A stretch of DNA of 64,000 bases. Source: Okapia johnstoni. Taxonomy: Eukaryota; Chordata; Mammalia; Artiodactyla; Giraffidae. Positions 22,155-36,130 of the stretch are shown in pieces. The stretch is from NCBI GenBank assembly GCA_024291935.2, contig CM044305.1, forward strand, positions 91,008,397-91,072,396. The letters are read 5' to 3'. Position 1 is the stretch's first letter; each line of letters begins with the position of its first letter. Under the pieces are notes generated by a model. It saw nothing but the letters and a program-made list of their open reading frames with translations. It did no database searches and was not told where the DNA came from. Made by a program: the position numbers and the translations under genes.

Positions 22155-22814
22155 GAAAACTGATGACTGGATAAACAAAATGTACTATATCCATACAATG
22201 AATGGAGAAGGCAATGGCACCCCACTCCAGTACTCTTGCCTGGAAAATCCCATGGACGGAGGAGCCTGGTAGGCTACAGTCCACGGGGTCGCTAAGAGTC
22301 GGACATGACTGAGCGACTTCACTTTCACTTTTCACTTTCATGCACTGGAGAAGGAAATGGCAACCCACTCCAGTGTTCTTGCCTGGAGAATCCCAGGGAT
22401 GGGGGAGCCTTGTGGGCTGCCGTCTGTGGGGTCGCACAGAGTTGGACACGACTGAAGCAACTTAGCAGCAGCAGCAGCAGCATACAATGAAATATTATTG
22501 GCCATAAGAAGAAAAGAAGCGCTGGTACATGCTACAACTTGGATGAACCTTAAAAAGCATTATGCTAAGTGAATTGTTCCATTTATACGAAATATTCAGA
22601 ATAGGTAAATCTAGAGATAGAAAGCAGGTGGTTAGTTGCCAGAGGCTGGAGGAAGGGAAAAATGGGAAGTGACCACTACAAGGGTACAAGGTTTCTTCTG
22701 GGGTGATGATATAGTCTTAGAACAAGATAGAGGTGGTGATTGTACAACACTGTGAATGTACTAAATGCCACTGCATTGTATACCATAAAATGGTTACTTT
22801 TATATGAATTTTAC

Positions 22815-22815
<1 letters not shown>
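22155..22815 (+). mobile_element. Older L1 LINE 3'-UTR fragment, split by a BOVA2
   Basis: L1 3'-end signatures: TGGATAAACAAAATGTACTA, AATGAAATATTATTGGCCAT, CATTATGCTAAGTGAATTGT, GGTGGTGATTGTACAACACT. The 278-bp BOVA2 at 22203-22480 interrupts it, and removal of one TSD copy restores contiguous L1 sequence. It ends in an (AC)n tract. Confidence 0.88.
22203..22480 (+). repeat. BOVA2 SINE (Bov-A dimer) with 11-bp TSD
   Basis: Two Bov-A units (GGAGAAGGCAATGGCACCCC and GGAGAAGGAAATGGCAACCC) joined by a CTTTCACTTTTCACTTTC linker, ending in (GCA)n at 22465-22480. Perfect duplication CATACAATGAA at 22192-22202 and 22481-22491. Confidence 0.96.

Positions 22816-22816
<1 letters not shown>

Positions 22817-22864
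<48 letters not shown>
22817..22864. repeat. (AC)24 microsatellite
   Basis: Uninterrupted 48-bp AC dinucleotide tract immediately 3' of the L1 fragment. Long pure tracts of this kind are usually length-polymorphic, so it is a plausible marker. Confidence 0.98.
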
Positions 22865-22867
<3 letters not shown>

Positions 22868-22882
22868 CATACAGTTATCTTT

Positions 22883-23195
22883 GTAGGTTGGGTTTTTGTT
22901 CCTTTGAAAATTCCTTACTTTTAGTCAAGAAAATTTATGAAAATCAAGAATCTTGAAAAAGAATAAGATTTGTCAGTGGAGACACCTTATTAAAATGAAA
23001 ATACTGATGTTGAAGAAAATATCAATCAGTATCCGTATCAGCTGGGTTATCATAGCTATTTATACCCTCCCACTATGGATCCACAGATCCCTCAACTTTT
23101 AAAGAGTCAAACAAGTGATTGTCACTCTAAACAAGGCCATATTTCATATCCTTTCAGTTTTATCTCTTGTGAATAAACGGACTATGCAAGAAAAG
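22883..23195. repeat. Inverted repeat, left arm
   Basis: Reverse complement of 24044-24346 along its full length, by eye roughly 80% identical with small gaps. Shared blocks include (in this arm, minus strand) GTCTCCACTGACAAATCTTA, GTGGGAGGGTATAAATAG and CTTGTTTGACTCTTTAAAAG. The family is not recognised. Confidence 0.9.
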
Positions 23196-23302
23196 ATACC
23201 CAATACAGATGGTAGAGCCTCTGCTTTGACACCTCTAAGGGGAGCTCTCTCTGGACTGCTGAGAAAAAAAGGCTGGCTGATTTTTTCCCTTATTTTTCTC
23301 CT

Positions 23303-23415
23303 CATTGAGTTGTAAACCCCTCAGCAGGGGCAGGCACTGGCTTCTAATACCTATCACTGATGCCCCACAGGGCCTAGTACATACTAAGTGCTCAATTTTT
23401 GTTGAAGGAACCTGA
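23303..23415 (+). repeat. L2 LINE 3'-end fragment inside the inverted-repeat spacer
   Basis: GAGTTGTAAACCCCTCAGCA, GGGGCAGGCACTGG, CCACAGGGCCTAGTACATAC, TAAGTGCTCAATTTTTGTTG: the L2 terminal pattern. Confidence 0.72.
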
Positions 23416-24043
23416 ATTATCAGATGTTAAATGTAAAAAAAAACAGCATTTTTTCTAAGGTTTTTGAACATGTATAGGTTCAAATAATTTCTCTCATGCT
23501 AATTTAAAATAAACGATTAAATAATAAAACGGGGCTTACATCGTATCAAACCGTTTAAAAGAAAGAATGAAAATTTCAGCCAATTAACCAGATAGTTGAC
23601 CTAACAGTTATAAAAAGGTGCCTGAGAATGTATTTGCTAAATTGTTCACTCTTCATACAGGTATTTTCAGCATCACTGCAGGCAAAGCCTACATTTAGCT
23701 GTTTTTAAGCCCAGTGTTAGCTTACTTCCGTGGGCACCTTTATATTTATCTTGGTCTCAGGGATTCTCTAATTGAAATTCTCTGTGGTTCTACAAAGGCA
23801 AAAGATGGAGGAGTTTCTGCCTTTGGCAATGGTAGGAGGTTTTTGCCTGTAGGATACATGCTGGCTCTCATGATGGAGTATACCTCACATGAGTCAAGCT
23901 TGCTAATTTGAAGACTTCTTTGTGAAATCCTGGAAGCCAATATTTATTTCCAGCCAAGATGGGGAGGAGGTGGAGGGAGGGGGAGGTGAGAAGACAAATG
24001 ATGCTTACGTGGTACTCCCTGAGACTAGATGTGTGAAAACGTT
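23416..24043. other. Unassigned spacer DNA between inverted-repeat arms
   Basis: No recognised repeat or exon. A purine/G-rich segment at 23960-23990 has several G runs (GGGG, GGG, GGGGG) and might form a G-quadruplex. Confidence 0.45.
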
Positions 24044-24346
24044 CTTTTCCTGCATAGTTCGATTAATTTTATTCCGAAGAGATAAAAACTGAAAGGATGT
24101 GAGATATGGCTCTGTTTAGAGAGACAGTGACTTGTTTGACTCTTTAAAAGTTGGGAAATAGGTAGACCCACAGTGGGAGGGTATAAATAGGATAACCCAG
24201 TTGGTACGGATTTTCAACATTAATATTTTCATTTTAATCATGTGTCTCCACTGACAAGTCTTATTCTTTTTCAGGATCCTTGATTTTCATTAATTTTCTT
24301 GATTAAAAGGAAAATATTTTCAAAGGAACACAAACCCAACCTATAA
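24044..24346. repeat. Inverted repeat, right arm
   Basis: Plus-strand GTCTCCACTGACAAGTCTTA, GTGGGAGGGTATAAATAG and CTTGTTTGACTCTTTAAAAG pair with the left arm at 22883-23195. The arms enclose about 850 bp. No transposase-like frame or recognised terminal motif was seen. Confidence 0.9.
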
Positions 24347-25307
24347 CAAAATCACAACCCATTTGACAATATGAAGTGGCAACTGTTACTTAAGACTAAA
24401 TGAGAAATTCAATGAAAAGCCTCAGAGAGGGGATGCAACTATAGATGAGACATGCAGCGCAAGGCTACTCTTTATAAATGGTACAAAGAGAGGGCACACA
24501 TATGCTCAGGCTACAGAACTTCATATTATTAAATGTATACTCCTGAATAATTTGGTAAAAACCTAGTTTAAGACTATTTCCTGCCACCAGGCTCCTCTGT
24601 CCCTGGGATTCTCCAGGCAAGAACACTGGAGTGGGTTGCCATTTCCTTCTCCAATCATTGCATTAGGTCAGTGATTAAAGTACAGGTCAATGATAAGGCA
24701 AGGTTGCCAACCATGGAAGAAGCACTTCCTGTATTATATTACCCATATTCTGTCTACAAATAACATTTGACTTCCTTCCTTCCTCCCACCTTCTTTCTCT
24801 TCCTTCCTTCATTTTCTGCATCATATATATTAACAATAAAAGTTGCTTTGAAAAAAACAGGTTTTGCAGAAGTAACAAATAAGAGCTTGAAATAATGGCT
24901 TTCCTCCATACTACAATATTTATTATTTGGTTCAATATCCTAAGATATTAAAAGATGGCAAATTAAACAGAAAAGTTTTTGTTTAGCAGAGCTATTTTAA
25001 TTGTGCAAAAGTGCCCTTGGTTAACTTCTGGACTCATTCAAAGTTAGCAGGCTTTGGATTCCACCATTTGATAGAAAAGGATTTTCTCAGTTTTAGGACA
25101 ACATTCTTCATGAAAGTATACCAAACATGAATAGTTTATAAAAGTAAAATTCAATTTTAAAAAATCCCACTAACTCAACAATCATAGGAACTGCCTAAGA
25201 AGAAACTCTTTTGAATTAACTAAAACTGGATCATCTGATATATCAGAAGATAAATCCAGTGTGGTGACAACATTTGCTCTAAATGATCACAACAAGGAGG
25301 AAACAAA
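24347..25307. other. Unassigned AT-rich intronic DNA with pyrimidine tract
   Basis: Contains a Bov-A fragment (listed separately) and a CTTCCTTCCTTCCTCCCACC pyrimidine tract at about 24771-24815. Nothing else recognised. Confidence 0.45.
24583..24655 (-). repeat. Bov-A SINE fragment
   Basis: CACCAGGCTCCTCTGTCCCT, then CCAGGCAAGAACACTGGAGT and TTGCCATTTCCTTCTCCA: one partial Bov-A unit, antisense, lacking both ends. Confidence 0.9.
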
Positions 25308-25385
25308 TATTAGTGCTTGATACATGGTAGGTACTCAAATATTTGTTAAATGAGTAAATAAACGAATGAATGAATGATTACAATA
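25308..25385 (+). repeat. L2 LINE 3'-terminal fragment
   Basis: TAGTGCTTGATACATGGTAG, GTACTCAAATATTTGTTAAA, ending in (GAATGAAT)n, the L2 terminus. Confidence 0.72.
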
Positions 25386-25598
25386 GTAAATAAGTATAAA
25401 CTAAAATTTGCTTTTTAATAAAAAAAAACCCATGGTTATGCTGCTCAAAACAAATGAAAAATTGTTCATGTTTCACCATCTTAATATACCAGTGGGTAAG
25501 TTACTGGGATGGTTTCTCATCAAGTTTACGCAAAAACCACATATTGAACCTCTGGGAATTTTCTTTTTGAAATATGATATCATTTATATCTGTTTTAA

Positions 25599-25721
25599 TG
25601 GAGAAGGAAATGGCAACCCACTCCAGTATTCTTGCCTGGAGAATTCCATGTACAAAGGAGCCTGGCGGGCTACAGTCCATGGGGTCGCACCGAGTCAGAC
25701 ACAACTAAGCACTAAACAGCA
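25599..25721 (+). repeat. Bov-A monomer SINE with 12-bp TSD
   Basis: Single Bov-A unit (GGAGAAGGAAATGGCAACCC to CAGACACAACTAAGCAC). TATCTGTTTTAA (25587-25598) and TACCTGTTTTAA (25722-25733) form the duplication, one mismatch in 12. Confidence 0.94.
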
Positions 25722-25982
25722 TACCTGTTTTAAAGCATCTGCTTTTTATCAAGCCAAATACCAACTGCTTCTCTTTGATAATTTAAATGAATGTGTCACA
25801 ATAGTTGGATACATTTTCATGATTCTACTCAACACCTGATAGAACCTTTAGGGTGATAAATATACACCCCATTCTCATTGTTCCAGGTCAGTACAAAGCT
25901 TAGTTGAGAAACAAGCTGTTTTCAGGCCTATGTTCTACTTTGCCCTGGGAAGAGAAGGGGTGGTGAGGGAGGGTAGAAAGAA

Positions 25983-26212
25983 GAGAACTAACATGAACTG
26001 AGCTTCCAGTATGTGCCTGCCTGCTAGGGGCTTTATCTCACCTACTAGTTACAACAATGCTGGGAGATACCCCTTCCTTACAGAAGAGGATCTTGACACT
26101 TTCTAGGTGAAGTGACTCACCCAAGGCCCCACCGAGTCAGTAGCAGAGCTGAGATGAAAACCCACGTTCACCTGGCTCCAAAGCGTTCCTCTGTCCATGA
26201 CATTACACTGCT
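25983..26212 (-). repeat. MIR SINE, near full length
   Basis: Antisense MIR: ACTGAGCTTCCAGTATGTGC, GGCTTTATCTCACCTACTAG, TGACTCACCCAAGGCCCCAC, AGCAGAGCTGAGATGAAAAC. Confidence 0.82.
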
Positions 26213-26261
26213 AATTAATTCCATTTAGCATCATGATTAATTATCCTATGTCCGGATATTG

Positions 26262-26425
26262 GGTTCTGCTAGAATGTAAAGGTCCTCAAAGCAAGTAACT
26301 TGCCTGTCGTCTTGTTCACCTTCATACCCCTAGCACCTACCTCGATGCCTAATGCTAGTATCTCAAAAGATAATCATAAACATAAATCTCAAAACATAAA
26401 TGTTGAAGGTATGGGTGAATGAATG
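26262..26425 (+). repeat. L2 LINE 3'-end fragment
   Basis: GCTAGAATGTAAAGGTCCTC, TTGTTCACCTTCATACCCCT, AGCACCTACCTCGATGCCTA, ending GGTGAATGAATGAATTG. Confidence 0.72.
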
Positions 26426-26439
26426 AATTGATAAGGAAA

Positions 26440-26590
26440 TAAAACATACAGACTGTCGGAACTAGTGGTGCTTTAATCCAACCACCTCAGTTCTTGCCTC
26501 AAGTCACTTGCCCTGAGTTAAACAACTGGTCAGTGAAAGATTCAGAACTTGCATCCAGGTCTCTTCTGTACTCCCCTCTACAATATGTTA
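26440..26590 (-). repeat. MIR-type ancient SINE fragment
   Basis: TTTAATCCAACCACCTCAGT, AAGTCACTTGCCCTGAGTTA and TTGCATCCAGGTCTCTTCTG follow the antisense MIR-like order; strongly diverged. Confidence 0.55.
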
Positions 26591-26734
26591 CCCCTTGCAC
26601 AAACATTTTTGAAAGCATGTTCATCAACCCCATTATGGAGTTTCCTAAGCATTTTACCCTCCTGATTTAATTCTTTAATTGCAAGCCATTTTTTACACAT
26701 TTTAAAAAGCAATGGCAGTCAGGAATATCACTAG

Positions 26735-26852
26735 CCCACTAGAATGAAGGCTCCTTGAGGATAGGAAAATGTGCCTGTTCTGTTTACTTTTACATGAAAG
26801 GCACTTAGAAAATGCTCAGTAAATATTTGCTGAAAAAGAATATATATTATTT
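26735..26852 (+). repeat. L2 LINE 3'-end fragment
   Basis: CTAGAATGAAGGCTCCTTGA, GGATAGGAAAATG, GGCACTTAGAAAATGCTCAG, TAAATATTTGCTGAA. Confidence 0.75.
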
Positions 26853-26989
26853 CCTTTCCAGCGATGAGTAAATTCTTCAGAGATGACAAATGTTAGTACA
26901 GATAATACTAAGAAACACTCAAAGGATCAAACATTTCAATAAAAATGATGTGAAATGGTACTCCTCCTTTCCTCCCCTTTCTTCTTTTC

Positions 26990-27128
26990 TCCATCTTCAT
27001 CTATAACACAAGGGGAAATAATGCAATTTCATAGGATTGATATACGGATAAAGAGAGTTAACACATACAAGCACTTAGCATGGTGCTCAATATGTAGTTA
27101 ATTGTCATAAATAACAGCCATTAGTACA
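26990..27128 (+). repeat. MIR SINE 3' half
   Basis: CTTCATCTATAACACAAGGG, GAAATAATGC, ACATACAAGCACTTAGCATG, GTGCTCAATATGTAGTTAAT: sense MIR 3' part, 330 bp from the exon 5 donor. Confidence 0.7.
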
Positions 27129-29883
<2,755 letters not shown>

Positions 29884-30120
29884 GTAGCTAAGAACAGTGA
29901 TTTTGGAGTCTGACTTACATGAGTTTTGAATGCCAATTATTCCCTCTCTTACTTAGCAGGAAAACCTTACTAGACAGACTAAACTTCTCTGAGGCTTAGT
30001 TTCTTTATTTTAAAATGAAGCAAATGATAGGTTGCTGGGATGATTTAAATGAGACAATGCATGTAAAGTGTTTAGCATAGTACCTGGCACAGAATAATAC
30101 CCCACAATGTTAGCCATTTG
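29884..30120 (+). repeat. MIR SINE, near full length
   Basis: Sense MIR: CTAAGAACAGTGATTTTGGA, GTCTGACTTACATGAGTTTT, CTCTGAGGCTTAGTTTCTTT, GAGACAATGCATGTAAAGTG, AGTACCTGGCACAGAATAAT. Confidence 0.85.
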
Positions 30121-30480
30121 GCAATTTATTTCCATTATTATGAGCCTGTAGAATATAATCTATATAAATATATATTATATTCCAGATAAACTTATGTATG
30201 AAAGATAATTAAGCTTTTTCAAGTTCCAGATAACTTTATATGCACAAGATAAATAATATTTCATCTGTTAAAGTGGGTATTAAAAAGTACAACCATGTTC
30301 TCTCCCTAAATATTTTTCCTGTTACTCTTTTTCAGAGACTAGCTAGCTATTGGACTGGGTAAATCACTGGACTAATCTGGTATAGCAGTTTGGATGGTCT
30401 TTACTTGGTAGGAAAGTGATGGTGGCCTTCACAAGGATTCGTGTCTAAGAATCTGATGTTGAGTTTTAAAAGGTAGGTTA
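30121..30480. other. Unassigned AT-rich intronic DNA
   Basis: Nothing recognised apart from the left copy of an L1 target-site duplication at 30467-30480. Confidence 0.5.
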
Positions 30481-30791
30481 ATCATCAGGTGGGATACCAA
30501 GGGGGGAAGAGAAGAGATGGGATGGATTAGGAGATTAGGGTTGGCATATATACACTACTATGCATCAAATATGTAACTGATGAGAACCGACAATATAGCA
30601 CAGGGAACTCTACTCAATACTCTGTGTAATGGCCTATATGGGAAGAGAATCTAAAAATGAGGGGATATATGTATATGTCTAACTGATTCACTTTGCTCTA
30701 CAGCAGAAACTAAGAACAATGTAAAGCAGCTATATGCCGATTTAAAAAAAGAATTGAGATTCAAAAATAATTTTAAAAAATTAAAAAAAAC
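30481..30791 (+). mobile_element. Ruminant L1 3'-end insertion with perfect 14-bp TSD
   Basis: Ruminant L1 3' UTR (TATAGCACAGGGAACTCTAC, TGATTCACTTTGCTCTACAG, ACAATGTAAAGCAGCTATAT) with an A-rich tail. TAAAAGGTAGGTTA is repeated exactly at 30467-30480 and 30792-30805. The site TTTT|AAAA is the classic L1 endonuclease target. The insertion is 311 bp, strongly 5'-truncated, and lies directly before an older L1 3' end. Confidence 0.95.
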
Positions 30792-30805
30792 TAAAAGGTA
30801 GGTTA

Positions 30806-31545
30806 TTCCTCAGGGAAATGTAAATCAAAACCACAGTAAGATACCACTTCACTAGGATGACTATAATAAAAAAAGACAGGAAGTTAAGAAACTGGAACTC
30901 CCACACATTGCTGGTGGGAATGCAAAATAGTGCAACCACTGTGGAAAATAGTTTGGTGGTTCTTCACAAAGTTAAGCATAGAGTTCCCACATGACCCAGC
31001 AATTCCACTACTATAACAGGTATATACACAAAATAATTAAAAACAAGTACTCCTAATAAGTACACGTACAACCTACTCATAGCAGTACTATTAACAATAG
31101 CAAAAGGCAGAACAAGACAGATGTGCATCAACTGATAAATGGATAAACAATTACATATTCTATATGATGGAATATTATTCGGTCTTAAAATGAAAAAAAG
31201 TATTCCTACATTCTATAACATAGGTGTACCTTGAGAACATTATGCTAAGTGAAAGAAACCAGTCATGAAAGACCACATAATATATGATTCCATTAATGTG
31301 AAATGTGCAGAATAGGCAAACGTAGAGAGACATTAGGTAGATCAGTGGTTGCTTTGGGCTGGGGCAGATGAGGGTTGGGGAATGATAGCTAAAAGGTATG
31401 GGATTTCTTCTGAAGGTGACGAAAATGTTTTAAAATTGATTGTGGTGAGGGTTGTACAACTCTGTGAATATAGTAAAAAACAGCTGAATTATATACTTTA
31501 AATGGATGAATTGTATGGTGTGTGGATTATATCTCAATAAAACTG
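30806..31545 (+). mobile_element. Older L1 (L1M-type) ORF2 end and 3' UTR
   Basis: GGAAATGTAAATCAAAACCA, CACATTGCTGGTGGGAATGC, TGACCCAGCAATTCCACTAC, CATTATGCTAAGTGAAAGAA, GTTGTACAACTCTGTGAATA, ending ATATCTCAATAAAACTG. Broken by stops. The same L1 region recurs at 22155 and 52215. Confidence 0.92.
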
Positions 31546-31799
31546 TTACTGAGATATAACTCCAGAAAAGCTACAAGGTGAAATATGTCTTAGAGAAAGA
31601 GAGGGCTTGTTTACAAGAAAGAGATACTCCTTGAAATAGTGGAAAGAGACAGTCAGGAGAGCTGGGAAAGAGCCAATTTGGATGGACTTGAAAAAAAGAT
31701 AAGGGTGAGGTGTGAGAAAAGAAATTTGCAAGAGCTGCAAAGAGTGGTTAAAATCTATTTCTTCCATCTTAGAAAATGAAGTTTGCTGCTTTTCTCTCA

Positions 31800-31960
31800 T
31801 TATAAAAGAAATATATGTTCACTATTGAGAATTTATAGAATATAGAAATGCAGAAAGGGAAAAAACCCTCTTATTTATAGTCCTACCAGCCAGAGATAAT
31901 CACTGTTAATATTTGGATATACTTCCTTTCTAGACTTTCCTCTCCAGAAAAGCTTTACTT
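31800..31960. repeat. Possible L1M 3'-end-like fragment
   Basis: AATTTATAGAATATAGAAAT, TCCTACCAGCCAGAGATAAT and CACTGTTAATATTTGGATAT resemble a motif series common in old L1 3' ends. Family assignment is uncertain. Confidence 0.4.
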
Positions 31961-33349
31961 TTATTTCTCTAAAACCTCTTCTTCTTGATACGCTATCCAC
32001 TGAGTTCTTTTTGGTTCTCAGTGTATATTACCCCCATTAGAATCCACCAAGAATCCAGGGTGGGTTTGGTATACAAAGAACATCGAAATAATGAAATAAA
32101 TGCTTTTTCTCAAGTAACTCCCAGGACCTGTGGGATGAGGCAGTAGCTGCTCGATGAGGAACAAGGAGCAGGGCTCTAGCACATCTAGAAAACTGGCCAA
32201 TACTCTGAGTCCCCAAATACAGTGTTTTGGTGCATGCCAGGCCTTCATGCAAAACCTTCCAGAAGACTGAGAAAATAAATCTTGGTTTCCAAAGAAACTT
32301 TGATTTTTTAAAAAAGAAAGCCAGATGTTCTATTTTTCAAGATAGAAGACTTTCTAAACTGATGGAGAGTTGATGACACCACAGCCCCCAAAGCAGTACA
32401 GTAGGACAGAAGCAGTTTACTGCCTACTGGGTTTACTGGGCATCTATTTCTCCTCTTCTTTGTCACTCCTACACTTGTCCTGGCATGGGAACTAAGTATA
32501 TTTTACTTTTACCTTTTCTTAAATAACTTTGTCTCCCTGCTTATACTAGTAAGTTTAGAAGGAGATGAGTTGAATATTTTATTTCTTTAAAGAAAGATAC
32601 CTAAAACTAAATTGACATATTAATTACCCATGTATGACTCAGTTCAGATTTCTTTTCTTTGTGCTAGTAGCCCATGACAGACAACAAAAAAATCTCCACC
32701 CATGAAATAAGGCAGTCTGCTCAACTGAATTGTCTCTGGTTAAAAAAAAAAGAAAAAAGTTTGGACAATTAGTTGCCTGGAATGGGAAAAACAATTTAAT
32801 TGAAGGGAATGTTCTTTGATTCCAATTCTACTTTATTCTAATCATACACGTCAAACATATCATTTGACATAAAAATAGTGGAGCTGTAGGCTCTCGCTTG
32901 GGACAAACCCAATGCTTGTTCACAGCAGTCTACTCAGGAAAAAGAGTCTCTTCAATGTGTTAAATGTGGAACTAAAGGAGAGGGCCCCTTTGCATGCACG
33001 AACTATTTTGAGATATTGCAGCTGGGCACACGTGATCTTCCCTGGGGTCTCCCACCATCCTCAAGAGGAGCGTCCCCTTCTTGGGTTGTGGGGGAGGGGA
33101 TTCCCTTGGCTTTCTTGCAATGATTTGCTTGGGCCAGGCATCAAAGCAGCACTAATTGGAAACCACTGCAAGTAAAAACAGCCTTTCATCCCCAGCTGCA
33201 GATCTTGAACTTTTCTCCTTTATCATTAAGGATTTTCTTCTTAATATAAAATAATACGAGCTCAAAAAAATTGAAAACACAAAAAAGCATGTAAACTAAA
33301 ATAATTATCATTGGAATGATGCAGAATCGTGCTTAATTCTGCTGCAGAG
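31961..33349. other. Unassigned intronic DNA
   Basis: No exon or named repeat. A-rich runs at 32301-32312 and 32742-32758. Confidence 0.45.
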
Positions 33350-33990
33350 AACCTTTCACAGTCTGACCCTAAACTACCATTTTCTACCATTCCAAAGACT
33401 AGCCCAGACTTTTTCTCATACTGTTCCCTTTGCCTGGAATACACTCTTTTCCTTCTTTCATTTGTAGAATTTCTGTTCTTCCTTCAAGGCCCACCTTAAG
33501 AGTTACCTTTTCACAAGAGAGCTGCTAACTTTCCCATCTATGATGCTGCCATTCTTTTGTACATGGCTCTGTTTTGGTACTCACCCATCAATGTATCAAA
33601 ATTGTGTGTCTCTGTCTCCCTAACTAGGCTAGGAGCTCCTCCTATTTATCAGAGCCTAATCCTTACACCAACATAGATGGTGTTGCAGAGAAGGCAATGG
33701 CAACCCACTCCAGTACTCTTGCCTGGAAAATCCCATGGACAGAGGAGCCTGGTAGGCTGCAGTCCATGGGGTCGCGAAGAGTCGGACACGACTGAGAAAC
33801 TTCACTTTCACTTTTCACTTTCTTGCACTGGAGAAGGAAATGGCAACCCACTCCAGTGTTCTTGCCTGGAGAATCCCAGGGACGGCGGAGCCTGGTGGGC
33901 TGCCGTCTATGGGGTCGCACAGGGTCGGACATGACTGAAGCGACTTAGCAGCAGCAGCAGCAGGTGGTGTTGACAAATGTTGAAAGCAGC
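33350..33990 (+). repeat. L2 LINE 3' end, split by a BOVA2
   Basis: Sense L2: CATACTGTTCCCTTTGCCTG, GAATACACTC, CTTCAAGGCCCACCTTAAGA, TAACTAGGCTAGGAGCTCCT. It is interrupted at 33686-33964 by BOVA2 and resumes with GTGTTGACAAATGTTGAA. Confidence 0.82.
33686..33964 (+). repeat. BOVA2 SINE with short TSD
   Basis: Bov-A dimer with CACTTTCACTTTTCACTTTC linker and (GCA)5 end. TGGTGTTG at 33678-33685 and 33965-33972 is the duplication. Highly similar to the copy at 22203-22480. Confidence 0.95.
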
Positions 33991-35739
33991 AGAGTCCTAT
34001 TTAGGGCAGAGTAACTTGTACCAGACCTGAAACTCATTGATTCAGGACATGTTTTGTTGTTTTGCTTAGAGGGTGGAAGGCACCACTGAGCTTACAAAGC
34101 TGCCTGGCCAAACCAGAGCAGCAATCTGAGAGGCAGTGGGAGTAAGCATTGATTTTGGACCAGGGAGCTGAGATCAGCTTTTGTTCTTTTCTTTCTAGGT
34201 CATTTACTAGTGTCACCTAATCCATTGCCCCTTTAGATCAAGTCAGAGAGGAAAGGGAGGAGGGGGAGTGCAGGACAAGGATGGCTGGAATACAGAGATG
34301 TAATTTCATGAGGGTAGAGGGACCGTGTGACTTTCTCACAGGTTAGCAGTTGGGCCAGAAGCTTGGTATGTAGATGCTGAATCGACTATATTCAACTACA
34401 GATTTTGTGTTTGTAAAAGGGAAAGATAGTGCTCATGTCATAAAATACCAAACTTTGTGGGGGGGGTATGCAAATGACAAGGTAAGCAGTATCATAGGGG
34501 AAGTGGTGAAAGAGACATTCGATAGAGCAAAGGAGGGACAGGCTGACATCTGAGATGGGCTGAAAATATTCGAGTTGGAAAGGGCTGTGAAAGTATCATT
34601 TTTTCTATTCTCACTGTCCTACTTGTACATCTTGTCCTATCCTCACTGGTTGAAATCTGATGACAGATATTTTCAATATTTGTATCTGCAAGGATTGCTG
34701 AGTTCCATACTTAGACCACCAGTTGAGTTATCAAATCGCCTTTAAATTGAACTAAGCAATTTCTAAGATTAGTTGTGTGTTGCAAACCACCCAGTTGGGG
34801 GCAGACAAAACAAACAGATGATTTCTGAATGCTACCAAAGGAATCCTGCATTTCTTTGTGTGTTTTTATTTTAATAAGGCAATGGAGCCTTTCGACTCAT
34901 AATCAGATTCAGACAGCTTGCTTACAACTTCCACAGACTGAAAGCTACAATAGGGTTCCTTTCCAACTATCAGATTTTCAGCCACAGTAGATGGCCCTGG
35001 AGCATGGGTGTGAGGGGTGCTGGAGGCACACATATTTTTTGGACAGTGTGAAATGCTGTGCAGTACATACAGAGAAATTTACAAAGGTACTACCACTCTG
35101 CCCAAACAAGCCCTCTTAATAACATCAGATTGCAGGGGGCAGTGCATTTAGCAAGAGAGCATCTTAACCCTCAATTTGCCACTCTCCCTAAGAGGGGTTT
35201 ACAATGCCTATTTGAGAGAGTTAAATGAAATCAGGCACTCTCCCGTTGTTTTGTTTTCTTATTCCAGCAGAGAATTCAGAAAGAAGGGCTCCATCTCAGT
35301 TTTGCTTCAGTTTGCAAAAAAGATGAGAAGCATCATGGGGTGGGCTCATGTTTCTAACACCAAGGAGTCCTACCTGACTGCAACTTACTCAAGTCTACAG
35401 GTTTTGCCATTTTTCTCACTACCCTTTCTTTTCTTTGGGGGTTAGCAACAAATTCAAAAATGAGTCTAAACAAAGTGCCAAATCTGGGTGCTCAGCCAGG
35501 AACTCATTTACCAATTTATTTCTTTTCCCTGGAGGAATCAACACCCATAGAGCTATCCCCAATAAGGCAAAAGGGAATAGATCTCACAGAGCCCAAGACA
35601 GAAGGCAGCAGGATTTTACGTTTTAAACCTCCTATTTACTTATAAGTGTGTTTAGGTTGACAGGGTAAACTCAAAATATGACTGGAAGAGTGTGCTATTT
35701 TGAAAAAGCTTTACATGTGATTCTGTTACAAATTAATAT
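33991..35739. other. Unassigned intronic DNA
   Basis: No exon or named repeat. A run of 8 G lies at 34458-34465. A 45-bp block at 34870-34913 recurs near 39557 (separate finding). Confidence 0.45.
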
Positions 35740-35975
35740 ACCACATCTCCCATGAAGCCTCCACTCTACCTGGGCAGAGCTCTCTCCTCCCGTCGGCTGC
35801 CTCCATAGACTCTGCACATTCTTTTGCACTTATAAAACTGGTTTGAAATTATTTGTACTTAAGTCTATTTCCACATTAGAGTGACTTGGGAGAGCAGAGA
35901 CTGTGTTTTGACTTTCAGTGCCCAGTATACATTCTGGCACATAATAGGCATTCCCCAAATTTCTGCTGAACTGAA
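35740..35975 (+). repeat. L2 LINE 3' end
   Basis: CCATGAAGCCTCCACTCTAC, GGGAGAGCAGAGACTGTGTT, TTCAGTGCCCAGTATACATT, CTGGCACATAATAGGCATTC, ending CTGCTGAACTGAAC. Confidence 0.75.
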
Positions 35976-36130
35976 CAACAGCAACAACAACAAAAACATA
36001 TATATACACACAAAACATGCACATACACACACACGTATATATATACACAGTACTATATATTTCATGTATACTATGCTGTAAATAAAAATAAATATAACAA
36101 AAACAAACATATTACAATTTCTGTTTCATT

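Noticed and set aside
22465..22480. GCA trinucleotide tract as a possible expansion repeat (also 33947-33963, 48382-48392)
   Set aside because: It is the normal 3' tail of BOVA2 SINEs.
24175..24195. GTATAAATAG as a TATA-box promoter in the inverted-repeat arms
   Set aside because: Present in both arms as shared repeat sequence with no initiator, CpG island or downstream gene on either strand.
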